Source: DATBDE01 sp036270095 | GTDB taxonomy: Bacteria > Actinomycetota > Thermoleophilia > Solirubrobacterales > Solirubrobacteraceae | Length of the DNA stretch: 16,304 bases | Reading direction: 5' to 3' | Assembly (NCBI GenBank): GCA_036270095.1 | Contig: DATBDE010000135.1 | Coordinates: 1 to 16,304 of the forward strand | Position numbers and translations under genes: made by a program | In this document: one piece after another, positions 1-6,609 of the stretch | Position numbering within the stretch: the first letter of the stretch is position 1 | Layout of the letters: each line of letters opens with the position of its first letter | Notes under the pieces: generated by a model | The model's database searches: none | The model's input: the letters and a program-made list of their open reading frames with translations, nothing else | Told to the model about the DNA's origin: nothing

Positions 1-1275
1 CTCGCCGTCCGCCGCCAGCAACCGGCCCCGACCGTAGGTCCGCACCGCCCGGCCGACCAGGGTCCGGCCCGCGTACGGGGACCAGCCGGCCTTCGAGATC
101 ACGTCCTCGTCGCGGACCGCCCACGCCTCGGCCGGGTCGACCAGCACGACGTCGGCGTCCGCGCCGACGTCCAGCGTGCCCTTGCGCGGCCACAGCCCGT
201 ACAGCCTTGCTGGCGCCTGGGCGTAGGCCGCGGCCACACGCGAGTACGTGATCCGCCCCGCGTTCGCCCCGTCGAGCAGCACGGAGAACGTGGTGTCCAG
301 GCCCGGCAGCCCGAAGTGCACGTCCCAGATCGAGCCCGCCCGCTTCTGCTCCGGCGTCGACGGCGCGTGGTCGGTCGACACGTAGTCGATGCGCCCGTCC
401 GCCAGCGCCGACCACATCGCCGCGAGGTCGGCGTCGGTGCGGGCCCGCGCCGGCGGCGTGAACTTGCGGAAGGCGCCCTGGTCCAGGACCTCGCCCTCGC
501 GCAGCGTCAGGTACTGCGGGCAGCTCTCCACCACCAGCCCGTCGGCCGCCTCCAGCGCAGCGGGATGGCTCACGTGCGCCGCGACCACCCGCGCCCCCGT
601 ACGGCGTGCGAGCAAAGCGGTCCGCCCGAGCGCCGTCAGCTCCGCCTCGCGCGAGCGCCAGTCGGGCACGATCCCGCCGTCGTCGCGCCCGGACGCGCGC
701 AGGCGCGCCTCGGCGTCCGCAGTGAGCGCCTCGTCCTCCGCATGGACCAGGCACACCGCGCCGACCGAAGCGACGGACGAGAACAGCGCCTGCAGCTCGT
801 CCGCGGTGAACCCCTGCAGCCCGTGGGTCGTGCACGTGAACGCCTTGACGAACGCGACACCGGCCCGCCACACGCCCGCGATCTCGTCCTGCCGCCCCGG
901 CCACGCGTGCGCCGCGAGCCCGAAGTCGATCCGCGAGCGGTCGCGCAGGTAGGCCCGCTTGCGCGCCAGATCATCGGCCGTGATCACCGGCTCCGCGTGC
1001 GTGTGCTCGATCAGCGTCGTCACGCCCGCGCGCGCCGCGGCGGCGGTGCCGGTGGGGAAGTCCTCGCGGCTCGGGTCGGCCGGGTCCATCAGGTGGACGT
1101 GCGCGTCGACCATGCCCGGGAACACGAGGAGGCCCGACGCGTCGACCCGCTCGCGCGCGTCGCGCCGCTCCGGTCCTACCACCGCGACCCGCCCGTCAGC
1201 CACGTACACGTGCAGACGGTTAACACCAGCCGGCGTGACCACATCGCCGCCCTCGATGCCGAGGTCGTAGGTCAC
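1..1275 (-). CDS. Cyclic amidohydrolase, allantoinase/dihydroorotase-like (3' end cut off)
   Basis: This minus-strand gene runs off the left edge; 425 codons are visible from a GTG start at 1275. I translated it by hand from the reverse complement. It is a metal-dependent amidohydrolase of the allantoinase/dihydroorotase/hydantoinase superfamily, which opens cyclic amides or ureides by hydrolysis. The metal ligands are all visible: the PGMVDAHVH motif (H59, H61), the probable carboxylated lysine K144 in FVKAFT, H178 in LVHAED, H234 in AHVSH and D302 in STDHAPS. The DHAPSTPE stretch followed by FGLPGLDTTF resembles allantoinases more than pyrimidine-pathway dihydroorotases, and no pyrimidine genes are nearby. 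The start is supported by the usual family N-terminus (YDLGIEGGDVVTPAG). It diverges from the cysteine hydrolase with only 18 bases between them, fitting joint control. The exact substrate (allantoin, hydantoin, or a lactam made by the hydroxylase genes further right) cannot be read from sequence. Confidence 0.88.
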   Translation of the reverse strand, partial: MTYDLGIEGGDVVTPAGVNRLHVYVADGRVAVVGPERRDARERVDASGLLVFPGMVDAHVHLMDPADPSREDFPTGTAAAARAGVTTLIEHTHAEPVITADDLARKRAYLRDRSRIDFGLAAHAWPGRQDEIAGVWRAGVAFVKAFTCTTHGLQGFTADELQALFSSVASVGAVCLVHAEDEALTADAEARLRASGRDDGGIVPDWRSREAELTALGRTALLARRTGARVVAAHVSHPAALEAADGLVVESCPQYLTLREGEVLDQGAFRKFTPPARARTDADLAAMWSALADGRIDYVSTDHAPSTPEQKRAGSIWDVHFGLPGLDTTFSVLLDGANAGRITYSRVAAAYAQAPARLYGLWPRKGTLDVGADADVVLVDPAEAWAVRDEDVISKAGWSPYAGRTLVGRAVRTYGRGRLLAADGE

Positions 1276-1293
1276 GGGTCTAAGCTCGGCCGC
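1276..1293. promoter_or_regulatory. 18-bp divergent start region, probably with overlapping promoters
   Basis: Only 18 bases separate the GTG of the minus-strand amidohydrolase (1275) from the ATG of the plus-strand cysteine hydrolase (1294). No Shine-Dalgarno sequence is visible before the plus-strand ATG. A weak -10-like TAAGCT at 1281-1286 would place transcription start on or next to the ATG, which fits a leaderless message. No convincing -35 is seen. Promoter elements for each gene must lie inside the other gene's first codons. The assignment is by geometry and is weak at base level. Confidence 0.35.
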
Positions 1294-1959
1294 ATGGCAT
1301 CCACCGAAGCCGCCGACGCGCTACGCGCCCTCGCCCAGCGCCCGGCCGTCGTGACCATCGACCTGCACCGCGGCCACCTCGACCCCGACGTCGCCACCCT
1401 GCCGCTCCCGGCCGAGAGCTCCGCGGCCCTGGTCGAGCGCACGGTCCCGCTGCTCGACGCCTACCGCGAGCGCGGCATCCCCGTGATCCACGTCGTCACC
1501 GCCTATCGCAACCGCGCCGAGATCCTCGACAACGCCTACTGGCGCTTCCAGGCCGAGCGCCCCGGCAGCAGCCGCGCCGCGATCGCCGAGCACAACCTCG
1601 AGGGCATGCCCGGGCTCGAGCTCATGCCCGGCATCGGCCGCGAGGGCGACGCCATCGTGCGGACCAAGCAGCGCTACGACTGCTTCATCGGTACCGACCT
1701 CGAGATGGTGCTGCGGGCCGGCGGCCACGACTCCGTGCTCGTGCTCGGCGTCAACACGAACTCGTGCGTGATCGCGACCGCGATCGCCGCCTCGGTGCGC
1801 GACTACGCCGTCTTCGTCGTCGAGGAGGGCGTGGACACCATGCTCGGTCCCGAGCTCCACGAGGCCGCGCTGAGCGTCATCCGCGCCTCCTTCGGCTGGG
1901 TCGTCCCCGCGCAGGTCACGCTCGACGCCCTCGCCGAGCCGCGCGCCGTGTCCGCCTGA
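1294..1959 (+). CDS. Isochorismatase-fold cysteine hydrolase (amidase)
   Basis: This 221-residue protein is a cytoplasmic cysteine hydrolase of the isochorismatase-like family, which includes N-carbamoylsarcosine amidase, ureidoacrylate amidohydrolase, nicotinamidase and maleamate amidohydrolase (NicF). The Asp-Lys-Cys triad is visible: D23 in VVTIDLHRGHL, K125 in IVRTKQRYDCF and C158 in VNTNSCVIATA. The length is typical for the family. The frame stays open far upstream, but that part overlaps the divergent amidohydrolase; ATG 1294 gives the normal family N-terminus just before the first beta strand. It sits back to back with a cyclic amidohydrolase, so a plausible role (inference) is hydrolysis of the linear N-carbamoyl compound or amide left after ring opening. 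It converges on the DUF1989 gene with an 11-base gap and no evident terminator. The subfamily substrate is unknown. Confidence 0.9.
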   Translation: MASTEAADALRALAQRPAVVTIDLHRGHLDPDVATLPLPAESSAALVERTVPLLDAYRERGIPVIHVVTAYRNRAEILDNAYWRFQAERPGSSRAAIAEHNLEGMPGLELMPGIGREGDAIVRTKQRYDCFIGTDLEMVLRAGGHDSVLVLGVNTNSCVIATAIAASVRDYAVFVVEEGVDTMLGPELHEAALSVIRASFGWVVPAQVTLDALAEPRAVSA

Positions 1960-1970
1960 CCCCGGCGCGG

Positions 1971-2906
1971 TCACTCCCCGGCGTGGTGCTGCTTGGGCCC
2001 TCGCATGTAGTGCTCGATCCACCAGGAGAAGAAGGCGTGGCGCACGATGTCCGTGTCCTCCTCGCCGAACCCGCCGTTGCGTCGCAGCGCCTCAACCATC
2101 GCGTACTCGTCCTCTGACAGCGGCACCTCGACGGGCTGCTTGACGATCGGGTAGACGGGCCAGTCGGCCTGGTAGCCGTCGTCGCGGGCGAGCTCGCGGT
2201 CGGCCTTGATGCGCGAGAGCTTGAAGTCCTCGGGCGTGCGCTGGTTGCGGTACTGGCGCTCCTCCGGCTGCAGCCACTGGCCGCGGTCCGCCTCCGTCGA
2301 CGCCAGGACCTGGACCTTCAGCGGCTTGAGCTCGAAGTTCGACGTGCTGAAGATGTCGGCGCCGCACACGTTGGGCACGGCGAGGATGTCGAAGTGGGCC
2401 AGCAGCTCGACGTAGTCGCCGGGCTTGGCCATCATCCGCTTGATGTAGAGCTTCTCGTCCGGGTCGACCCCGACGTGCATCCAGAAGTTGAACGAGTCGT
2501 GCACGTCGTCGGGCGTGAGCCCGTACTCGCGGATCGACTCGGCCAGGATGTCGTGGCAGTTCGTGTGCTGCTCGAACCCGTACTGGTACTCGTAGAGGAA
2601 GCCGGTGCAGCGCGGGTACTGCACATCGTTGGTGCCGACCGTGTCGCGGATGATCGTGAACATCGGGCGCTCGCGCGGCGGTGCCGACCAGAGCATGTCG
2701 CCCTCGGCCGGGAACAGCCCGTGCAGGTGCCGCGTGCGACCGGTGTGGAAGTACTCCTTGTAGTCGTGCAGGTTGAACGCGTTGAAGTCCGCGCACTGCC
2801 CGTTGCCGATCTGCTGGATGCGCAGGATCTGGCCGCGCATGACCGGGACCGCCTTGCCCGTCCCGGGCTCCATCACGTGCTCGTAGAGGACCTCGCGGTC
2901 GGCCAT
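1971..2906 (-). CDS. DUF1989 / urea-carboxylase-associated family protein
   Basis: This 311-residue cytoplasmic protein matches the DUF1989 family. Members include the urea-carboxylase-associated proteins, of which two form carboxyguanidine deiminase, a C-N hydrolase in guanidine use. Visible family features are RGQILRIQQIGNGQCADFNAFN (residues about 24-45, seen as a near-complete block), HTNCHDIL with H114 and C117, FNFWMHVG after it, KPGDYVELLAHFDIL, and C181 with D184 in VPNVCGADIF, which lines up with the family's conserved Cys-Pro-x-Asp region. These Cys/His positions are candidates for a metal or catalytic site (inference). At 311 residues it is longer than the usual 200-280, with a charged C-terminal tail. 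Its ATG lies one base after the stop of the 57-residue gene and has a good AAGGGG ribosome site (2911-2916, minus strand), so the two are probably translated together. The reaction is unknown; urea/guanidine-like or ureide substrates are the reasonable guess. Confidence 0.82.
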   Translation of the reverse strand: MADREVLYEHVMEPGTGKAVPVMRGQILRIQQIGNGQCADFNAFNLHDYKEYFHTGRTRHLHGLFPAEGDMLWSAPPRERPMFTIIRDTVGTNDVQYPRCTGFLYEYQYGFEQHTNCHDILAESIREYGLTPDDVHDSFNFWMHVGVDPDEKLYIKRMMAKPGDYVELLAHFDILAVPNVCGADIFSTSNFELKPLKVQVLASTEADRGQWLQPEERQYRNQRTPEDFKLSRIKADRELARDDGYQADWPVYPIVKQPVEVPLSEDEYAMVEALRRNGGFGEEDTDIVRHAFFSWWIEHYMRGPKQHHAGE

Positions 2907-2907
2907 G

Positions 2908-3081
2908 TCACCCCTTGTCGCCGGCGGGGTGGACGAGCTCGGGGTGCTCCGCGCAGAAGCGGACGAAGCCGCTGTGGAGGACCTCCGCGGGAGTCTCGCC
3001 GAGCCCGCCCTCGGCGATCAGGCGGTCGAGCATCTGCGCCTGCTGCTGGTTGACCTCAACGACCACGGTGCGCTCAGCCAT
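2908..3081 (-). CDS. Small ribbon-helix-helix-like protein (57 aa)
   Basis: This small gene encodes 57 residues beginning MAERTVVVEVNQQQ and ending PAGDKG. A short beta-like stretch (TVVVEV, residues 5-10) is followed by helix QQQAQMLDRLIAEG, a turn GLGETPAEVL and a second helix HSGFVRFCAEHPE. That order is the one seen in CopG/Arc/ParD-type ribbon-helix-helix proteins. The ATG at 3081 overlaps the end of the asparaginase-like gene by 8 bases (ATGGCTGA), and the stop is one base before the DUF1989 start, so it is locked inside a three-gene operon. It could be a DNA-binding autoregulator, a small partner subunit of the DUF1989 protein, or an antitoxin-like protein, although no toxin gene is present. 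That it is a real gene rests on tight coupling, coding-like composition and a plausible fold; the function is inferred only. Confidence 0.7.
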   Translation of the reverse strand: MAERTVVVEVNQQQAQMLDRLIAEGGLGETPAEVLHSGFVRFCAEHPELVHPAGDKG

Positions 3082-4123
3082 CGCGGCGCGATTCTAGATC
3101 CGGGGCCGCGAACGCGGTCGGGTTTGGGTCTTGTCGAGTGGCCGTTTCGAGGTAGGCGGCCAGGCGGGCGGGCACGTCGGGCGGCGACACGGCGCCGAGC
3201 AGGAGCGAGAGCAGCACCCGCGCCTTGCGCGCGTTCAGCCACCCGGCGCTGACCGCGCCGCGGCCCAGCAGATCGCGTTCGGAGCCCGGGAACCCGTACG
3301 TGTTGCGCAGGATCTCGCCGGCGTGTGTGCGCGAGGCCAGGACGACCGGCCGCGTCGGGGCCACGTCGCCGACCGCGTCGGCCACGCCGGGCGGCACGTG
3401 CCCGCCGCCCATCGCCTCGACCACGACGCCTTCGCTGCGCTGCGCCGCGAACCGCAGCGCGCTGCCGTCGTCGCCCAGCACCGCGGTCACGAGACCCACC
3501 GGCCGCGGCGCGACATCGCCCGGGAGCGCGACCGGCGCCGACACCGGGCGCAGAAGCACGCGCGGCAACCCCTCGGCCACGTAGCCGAGCGGCCCGCCCA
3601 GAGGCGACACGAACGCATCGGGCCGCGCCGTGTGGCCCTTGACCACGAGCCGCGCTGCGTGGATCTCGTCGTTGAGGACCACCAGGCAACCGAGCCCCAC
3701 GGCGGCCGCGGAGGCCGCCGTTTGCACCGCGGCCAGCAGGTTGGCCGGACCGTCGGCCCCGGCCACGGTCGGGTTGCGCATGGCACCCGTGACCACGACG
3801 GGCCGCGGCGAGCGCACGAGCAGGTCGAGCGCATAGGCCATCTCGTCGATGGTGTCCGTGCCCTGCGTGACCACGACGCCGGCACAGGTCTCCAGCGTGC
3901 GCTCGATCTCGCCTGCCAGCTCGACCGCGTCGTGGAGGTCGAGGTGCGCGCCCGGCACCTGCCGGAAGGTCGAGGCGTGGATGCGTGCCACGTCGGCCAG
4001 GCCGGGCACGGCCGCCACGAGGTCGTCCGCGGTGAGCTTCGGGACCACCCCGCCGCCACCGCCCGGGGTCATCGCGATCGTCCCGCCGAGCGCGATGACG
4101 GCGATATCGGAGAGATTTTGCAT
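3074..4123 (-). CDS. Asparaginase-family amidohydrolase
   Basis: This 349-residue protein belongs to the bacterial asparaginase/glutaminase (AnsA/AnsB) family, which hydrolyses a side-chain amide to release ammonia. It has no signal peptide, so it should be cytoplasmic. Visible motifs are VIALGGTIAM with nucleophile T15, VVTQGTDTIDEMAY with T89 and D90, and VVKGHT with K162. The last three fall at the same numbers as T89, D90 and K162 of E. coli AnsB. The active-site flap after GGTIAM, which normally carries a catalytic tyrosine, is instead a run of glycines followed by VVPKL with no tyrosine. The substrate may therefore differ from asparagine, or another residue may serve. The ATG at 4123 is the only start that keeps the first beta strand. 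It is the first gene of the minus-strand operon and starts 7 bases from the divergent flavin reductase. Confidence 0.88.
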   Translation of the reverse strand: MQNLSDIAVIALGGTIAMTPGGGGGVVPKLTADDLVAAVPGLADVARIHASTFRQVPGAHLDLHDAVELAGEIERTLETCAGVVVTQGTDTIDEMAYALDLLVRSPRPVVVTGAMRNPTVAGADGPANLLAAVQTAASAAAVGLGCLVVLNDEIHAARLVVKGHTARPDAFVSPLGGPLGYVAEGLPRVLLRPVSAPVALPGDVAPRPVGLVTAVLGDDGSALRFAAQRSEGVVVEAMGGGHVPPGVADAVGDVAPTRPVVLASRTHAGEILRNTYGFPGSERDLLGRGAVSAGWLNARKARVLLSLLLGAVSPPDVPARLAAYLETATRQDPNPTAFAAPDLESRRDG

Positions 4124-4150
4124 ACCTCATATGTCCTACCATCGTTTGAT
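4111..4150. promoter_or_regulatory. Divergent start region with only 7 bases between start codons
   Basis: The minus-strand asparaginase-like gene starts at 4123 and the plus-strand flavin reductase at 4131 (or in frame at 4149). The stretch is AT-rich against its surroundings. On the plus strand TGCATA (4119-4124) is a possible -10. On the minus strand CATATG (4128-4133) is a possible -10 that would place transcription start on the asparaginase ATG, and AGGA (minus strand, around 4135-4138) could instead be a ribosome site. Two GGTA half-sites lie in the same direction on the minus strand, at about 4123-4126 and 4137-4140. Overlapping promoters and shared control are likely from geometry; the individual boxes are tentative. 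Confidence 0.4.
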
Positions 4151-5363
4151 GCCCTTGGGGTCGCCGCCGGCGGAACCGCTGTTCTCGCCCGGGCGCGTCG
4201 GCGGGCTGGAGGTCCGCAACCGCATCGTGCGCGCCGGCACGTCGGAGACCATGGCCGACGACCGCGGCGCGGTGACCGACCAGTACGTCGCCCTCTACGA
4301 GGAGCTGGCCCGCAACGACGTCGGCCTGATCTTCACCGGCCACCTCTACGTCGCCACGCGTGGGCGCTACGCCCGCCGTCAGACCGGCATCTACGCCGAC
4401 GACCTCGTCCCCGGCCTGCGCCGCGTCGCCGACGCCGTCCACCGCCACGGAGGCAAGATCTTCGCCCAGGTCGCCCACGCCGGCAGCCAGTCGCGCGTCG
4501 AGGCCGGCGTCCCGCCGCTGGCCCCGTCCGCGGTGCCCAACGCGCTGACCGGCCGCGACGTCCCCGCCGCCGGCGAGGGCGAGATCGCCGAGGCGATCCA
4601 GGCCTTCGCCGACGGTGCCCGCCGTGCCGCCGAGGCCGGTTTCGACGGCGTCCACATCCACGCCGCCAACGGCTATCTGATCAGCGAGTTCTCCTCCCCC
4701 ACCGCCAACCGGCGCGACGACGAGTGGGGCGGCACGCCCTCCAGGCGGGACCGCTTCATCCTCGAGGTCGCCCGCGCCGTGCGCGCCGCCGTCCCGGCCG
4801 ACAAGCCGGTGCTCCTGAAGCTCGGCATGGTCGACGCCACGCCGGGCGGGCTCGGGCTCGACGAGTCCGTCCCGCGCGCCCGCCGTCTGGTCGAGGACGT
4901 GGGGCTCGACGGCCTGGAGATCTCCTGCGGCGTGATGGAGCTCGCCACCGACTCCGCCCGCCAGTACGTCGCCGTCGACAGCCGCCGCGCGGCCGAGGAC
5001 CTGCTCGTCAACCGCATCGGCAAGCAGCCCGCCGAGGAGGCCTACTTCGTGCCCTGGGCCCGCGCCGTGCGCGGCGCCGTCGACACCACCATCGTGGTCG
5101 CGGGCGGCATGCGCACGACCCAGACCATGAACCGGCTCCTGCGCGACGGCGAGACCGACTTCGTCGCGCTGGCCCGCCCGTTCATCCGCGAGCCCGACCT
5201 CGTGCGCCAGCTCGCCAACGGCCGCACCGGCCGGGTCGACTGCACCTCCTGCAACATCTGCCTGATGCACGAGGGCCACCACTCGCTGCGGTGCTGGCGC
5301 ACGCCGCGGCGCAACCTCCTCGAGCACGCCATCTTCCGCCTGCGTGGCGGCCTCCGTTCCTGA
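4131..5363 (+). CDS. Old Yellow Enzyme-type FMN reductase with C-terminal cysteine cluster
   Basis: This is a 410-residue FMN-dependent ene-reductase of the Old Yellow Enzyme/2,4-dienoyl-CoA reductase N-terminal family. The (beta/alpha)8 barrel starts at LFSPGRVGGLEVRNRIV (residues 17-33). The active-site pair is H177/N180 in HIHAANGYL, followed by the family signature SPTANRRDDEWGG (189-201) and the FMN phosphate loop VAGGMR (323-328). The C-terminus carries C371, C374, C377 and C388, close to the 4Fe-4S motif of FadH-type enzymes but with slightly different spacing. The FAD/NADPH domain of FadH is absent, so the protein ends just after the cluster and may need an outside electron donor. ATG 4131 is chosen; ATG 4149 is also in frame and would leave more room for a promoter. 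The MFS gene follows almost without gap. The substrate is probably an activated C=C bond in the locus pathway (inference). Confidence 0.88.
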   Translation: MSYHRLMPLGSPPAEPLFSPGRVGGLEVRNRIVRAGTSETMADDRGAVTDQYVALYEELARNDVGLIFTGHLYVATRGRYARRQTGIYADDLVPGLRRVADAVHRHGGKIFAQVAHAGSQSRVEAGVPPLAPSAVPNALTGRDVPAAGEGEIAEAIQAFADGARRAAEAGFDGVHIHAANGYLISEFSSPTANRRDDEWGGTPSRRDRFILEVARAVRAAVPADKPVLLKLGMVDATPGGLGLDESVPRARRLVEDVGLDGLEISCGVMELATDSARQYVAVDSRRAAEDLLVNRIGKQPAEEAYFVPWARAVRGAVDTTIVVAGGMRTTQTMNRLLRDGETDFVALARPFIREPDLVRQLANGRTGRVDCTSCNICLMHEGHHSLRCWRTPRRNLLEHAIFRLRGGLRS

Positions 5364-5364
5364 G

Positions 5365-6555
5365 ATGGCCACCGGCCTCTCCGGGAAACAACAGCGGCTC
5401 GCGCTCATCGGCATCACGGCCGCGGCCGCGACGCTGCGCGTGGCCATCGTCGGCGTCGGGCCGCTGCTCGACCCGATACGCGACGACCTCGGCATGTCGC
5501 GGTCGGTCGCCGGGCTGCTGACAACGATCCCCTACGTGTGCATGAGCCTTTTCGCCTTCGCGGGCATGCGCGTGCTGGCCAAGCTCGGCTACGGCCGGGT
5601 CATGCAGGGCTGCCTGGGCGTGCTCGCGCTGGCGACGCTCGTGCGGGCGTTCATGCCCAGCGCGCCCCTGCTGCTGCTGATGACCGTGCCCATCGGCGTG
5701 GCCATCGCGCTGGCCGGCGTCGCCCTGCCGGCGGTGGTGAAGAACCGGTTCTCGGAGCGCAGCGGCAAGGTGACCGGCACCTGGGTGGCGGCGATGGGGC
5801 TCGGGGCGACGATCGCGGCGCTGACGGCGGTGCCGCTGGCCGACGCGCTCGGCGGGTGGCGCGCCGCCCTGGCGGTCACCGCGATCCCGCCGGCGCTGGC
5901 CATCCCGCTGTGGGCGTGGACCCGCGCGCGCGGCATCCCCCGCCCTCACGCGGCCTCCCTGGTGCGACCACCGTGGCGGACGCTGCTGCCCCTGGCCATC
6001 GTGTTCGGCCTGCAGGCCATCTGCTACACGGGCGCCATCGCGTGGTCGGCGGCGCTGCTCTCGCAGGAGGGGTTCAGCGACGTGGTCTCCGGGATCGCCC
6101 CGGCGGTGATCTCGCTCACCGGGCTGCCCTTCGCGCTCTTCATCCCCGGACTGTCGGACGGGCGCGACCGGCGCCGCTGGATCGCGGTCAGCGCGGCGGT
6201 GATGGCCTCCGGCACCTTCGCGCTGGCCTTCGCTCCGGCGACGGCGCCGTGGCTGTGGATGGTGATCCTCTCGATCGGTGACGGCCCCCTGTTCCCGCTC
6301 TCGCTCACGCTGCCGCTCGACGTGGCCCGCGACACCCACGAGGCGGCGGTCCTGAGCATGTGGACGCTCGGGATCGGCTTCGCGCTCTCGTCGATCGGAC
6401 CGGTCATGGTCGGGGCGCTGCGCGACCTCACCGGCGGCTTCGAGCTGGCCTTCGCGGTGCTCGCGTCCTGCGTGGTGCTGTGCGGGCTGCTCGGGCAGCT
6501 CGTCGGCCCGGGCTTTGGTCGCGGCCACGCGGTCGAGCTGCCCGAGCACGCCTGA
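5365..6555 (+). CDS. MFS transporter, CynX/NimT-like
   Basis: This is a 396-residue inner-membrane protein of the major facilitator superfamily. About twelve hydrophobic segments can be traced, among them residues 11-36, 48-66, 84-98, 101-123, 139-157 and 166-186, then six more after the central loop near residues 187-210. The N-terminal pattern TLRVAIVGVGPLLDPIRDDLGMS, read here in pieces, is characteristic of the CynX/NimT (cyanate/2-nitroimidazole) branch, which handles small anions or small N-containing compounds. ATG 5365 leaves one base after the flavin reductase stop (TGAGATG), suggesting coupled translation. A GTG at 5344 would add seven residues and overlap the upstream gene. Its place between catabolic enzymes suggests uptake of the pathway substrate or export of a product; the direction is not known. 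It is the last gene before a 54-base gap that may contain a new promoter. Confidence 0.88.
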   Translation: MATGLSGKQQRLALIGITAAAATLRVAIVGVGPLLDPIRDDLGMSRSVAGLLTTIPYVCMSLFAFAGMRVLAKLGYGRVMQGCLGVLALATLVRAFMPSAPLLLLMTVPIGVAIALAGVALPAVVKNRFSERSGKVTGTWVAAMGLGATIAALTAVPLADALGGWRAALAVTAIPPALAIPLWAWTRARGIPRPHAASLVRPPWRTLLPLAIVFGLQAICYTGAIAWSAALLSQEGFSDVVSGIAPAVISLTGLPFALFIPGLSDGRDRRRWIAVSAAVMASGTFALAFAPATAPWLWMVILSIGDGPLFPLSLTLPLDVARDTHEAAVLSMWTLGIGFALSSIGPVMVGALRDLTGGFELAFAVLASCVVLCGLLGQLVGPGFGRGHAVELPEHA

Positions 6556-6592
6556 CCTGCGACCGAAACCGTTGCTTGGCCTTGGTGTCAGG
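6551..6592 (+). repeat. Inverted repeat CCTGAC/GTCAGG around the MFS stop codon
   Basis: CCTGAC (6551-6556) and GTCAGG (6587-6592) form perfect six-base arms with a loop of about 30 bases. The left arm includes the MFS stop codon (6553-6555). There is no T-run afterwards, so a classic terminator is not supported. It could be a weak RNA structure separating the transporter from the next operon, or chance. Confidence 0.25.
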
Positions 6593-6598
6593 TATTAC
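6572..6598 (+). promoter_or_regulatory. Candidate promoter of the hydrolase/hydroxylase operon
   Basis: In the 54-base gap upstream of the hydrolase GTG (6610), TTGCTT (6572-6577) resembles a -35 box and TATTAC (6593-6598) a -10 box, with a short spacer of 15 bases. Transcription would start around 6605, giving an almost leaderless message; no Shine-Dalgarno sequence is seen before the GTG. This is the only sizeable gap in the right-hand block, so a promoter here is expected, but the short spacer lowers certainty. Confidence 0.4.
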
Positions 6599-6599
6599 C
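6591..6599. promoter_or_regulatory. Palindrome GGTATTACC, candidate operator
   Basis: GGTA-T-TACC is a perfect nine-base palindrome with a one-base centre, and it overlaps the candidate -10 box of the hydrolase operon. A GntR/HutC-type regulator encoded in the same operon at 11349-12134 is the natural candidate to bind here as a local repressor. Sites for this regulator class are often short, AT-centred palindromes (established for the family). The link is inferred from position only. Confidence 0.4.
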
Positions 6600-6609
6600 A
6601 TGCCGCGCC

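Noticed and set aside
316..1293. N-terminal extension of the cysteine hydrolase by more than 300 residues
   Set aside because: The extension is Arg/Pro-rich and antisense to the conserved amidohydrolase gene; the family's N-terminus fits ATG 1294.
1960..1970. Terminator between the convergent cysteine hydrolase and DUF1989 genes
   Set aside because: The gap is only 11 GC-rich bases and no stem followed by a T-run is visible on either strand.
2908..3081. Toxin-antitoxin pair involving the small RHH-like protein
   Set aside because: No toxin-like partner is adjacent; both neighbours are recognisable metabolic-enzyme families.
3018..5495. Long open frame on the minus strand spanning the asparaginase-like and flavin reductase genes
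   Set aside because: It overlaps two well-supported genes, its translation is low-complexity Ala/Arg/Gly/Asp, and it shows no domain motif. Such frames are expected at this GC content.
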